Assembly: GCA_003645435.1 (NCBI GenBank) | Contig: QNFD01000149.1 | Location: forward strand, 1 to 6,693 | Direction of reading: 5' to 3' | DNA from: Gammaproteobacteria bacterium | GTDB lineage: Bacteria > Pseudomonadota > Gammaproteobacteria > GCA-001735895 | Length of the DNA stretch: 6,693 nucleotides | Shown here: piece after piece, positions 6,307 to 6,693 of the stretch | How the letters are laid out: each line of letters begins with the position of its first letter | How positions within the stretch are numbered: the first letter of the stretch is position 1 | Program-made: the position numbers and the translations under genes | Notes under the pieces: model-generated | Databases searched by the model: none | What the model saw: only the letters and a program-made list of their open reading frames with translations | What the model was told of the DNA's origin: nothing

Positions 6307-6693
6307 ATGTTGCTTGCTGGAAAAACCGCCCTGGTCACTGGCGCCGCCAATCGAATAGGCGCACAAATCGCTCGCACTCTACATCAAAACGGCGCAAATC
6401 TCATCATCCATTACCATGATTCGGTTAGCAACGCGCAATTGCTCGAACAGCAATTCAACGCGCTGCGCCCGGGCTCTGCCTGCTCGGTAAAGGCCGAGTT
6501 ATCAAATCTGGAAGAAATTACAGAGCTGGCGCATAAGGCTTCCGGAGCTTTCGATGGTCTCGACATCCTGATCAACAACGCCTCCAGCTTCTACCCAACT
6601 CCTGTCGGCGAAATCAGCGAGCATGACTGGGACCGGATACTCGGCAGTAACTTCAAGGCGCCCCTGTTTTTATCGCAGGCATGTTACCCCGCT
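6307..6693 (+). CDS. Pteridine reductase-like SDR, 5' part (cut by the window edge)
   Basis: The first 129 codons of a classical short-chain dehydrogenase are present, in frame to the last base. The cofactor loop is TGAANRIG (11-18). The arginine in TGxxxRxG, where most SDRs have glycine, is typical of NADPH-dependent pteridine reductases (PTR1, FolM). NNAS (90-93) followed by SFYPTP also matches that group, which has serine where most SDRs have NNAG. N115 in the GSNFKAP block is the structural and catalytic Asn. The catalytic Tyr-Lys pair lies beyond the window. Likely substrates are dihydropterins or dihydrofolate. No ribosome binding site is visible upstream. The leader is pyrimidine-rich (run of T at 6284-6290). 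The next in-frame codon, TTG at 6310, could also serve as the start. The gene diverges from the methyltransferase gene across 25 bases. Confidence 0.87.
   Translation, partial: MLLAGKTALVTGAANRIGAQIARTLHQNGANLIIHYHDSVSNAQLLEQQFNALRPGSACSVKAELSNLEEITELAHKASGAFDGLDILINNASSFYPTPVGEISEHDWDRILGSNFKAPLFLSQACYPA

Noticed and set aside
6282..6377. A longer N-terminus for the methyltransferase, up to 32 extra residues
   Set aside because: It would overlap the conserved cofactor loop of the divergent reductase. Family members usually start near the chosen ATG. The shorter option from 6308 remains possible.

Overview
This window looks like chromosomal DNA of a gammaproteobacterium. The first gene is a close relative of E. 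coli RhlB, and the cca product follows the E. coli multifunctional CCA protein almost residue for residue, including the C-terminal HD phosphohydrolase domain. An NDUFA9-like SDR directly before cca fits the same group as far as I recall. The genus cannot be told from the sequence. Every gene seen is of a housekeeping type. I found no phage, IS, toxin-antitoxin, CRISPR or defence genes.

Layout. Bases 1-132 are a leader region. It carries a weak candidate promoter for the rightward genes and, on the minus strand, a GGAGG box in front of what may be the first codons of a divergent gene cut by the window edge. Bases 133-3658 hold a compact rightward set: rhlB (RNA helicase), an NDUFA9-like atypical SDR starting 13 bases after rhlB, and cca, 27 bases further on. 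Bases 3659-3854 separate cca from the convergent leftward genes and contain the most unusual DNA in the window: a 75-base composite palindrome of dispersed-repeat type, enclosed by a perfect 18-base inverted repeat whose left arm includes the cca stop codon. Bases 3855-6281 hold a leftward set, in transcription order a MidA/NDUFAF7-type methyltransferase, uppP (2 bases apart) and a VanZ-family membrane protein (49 bases further). From 6307 to the right edge is the start of a divergent SDR that looks like a pteridine reductase. It faces the methyltransferase gene across only 25 bases.

Functions. RhlB (mRNA turnover) and Cca (tRNA 3'-end synthesis and repair) are RNA metabolism genes. UppP recycles the undecaprenyl carrier for cell-wall synthesis, and the VanZ-like protein beside it is a small membrane protein of unknown role. 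The SDR before cca and the methyltransferase belong to families whose mitochondrial members, NDUFA9 and NDUFAF7, serve respiratory complex I. Their presence within about 4 kb is suggestive but proves nothing here. The pteridine reductase would act in folate or pterin reduction.

I do not see an exciting undescribed multi-gene system. The points worth following are the nested inverted repeats between cca and the vanZ-like gene, the tight divergent methyltransferase/pteridine reductase start region with an extended -10 promoter inside the opposing gene, and the two complex-I-linked families in one neighbourhood.
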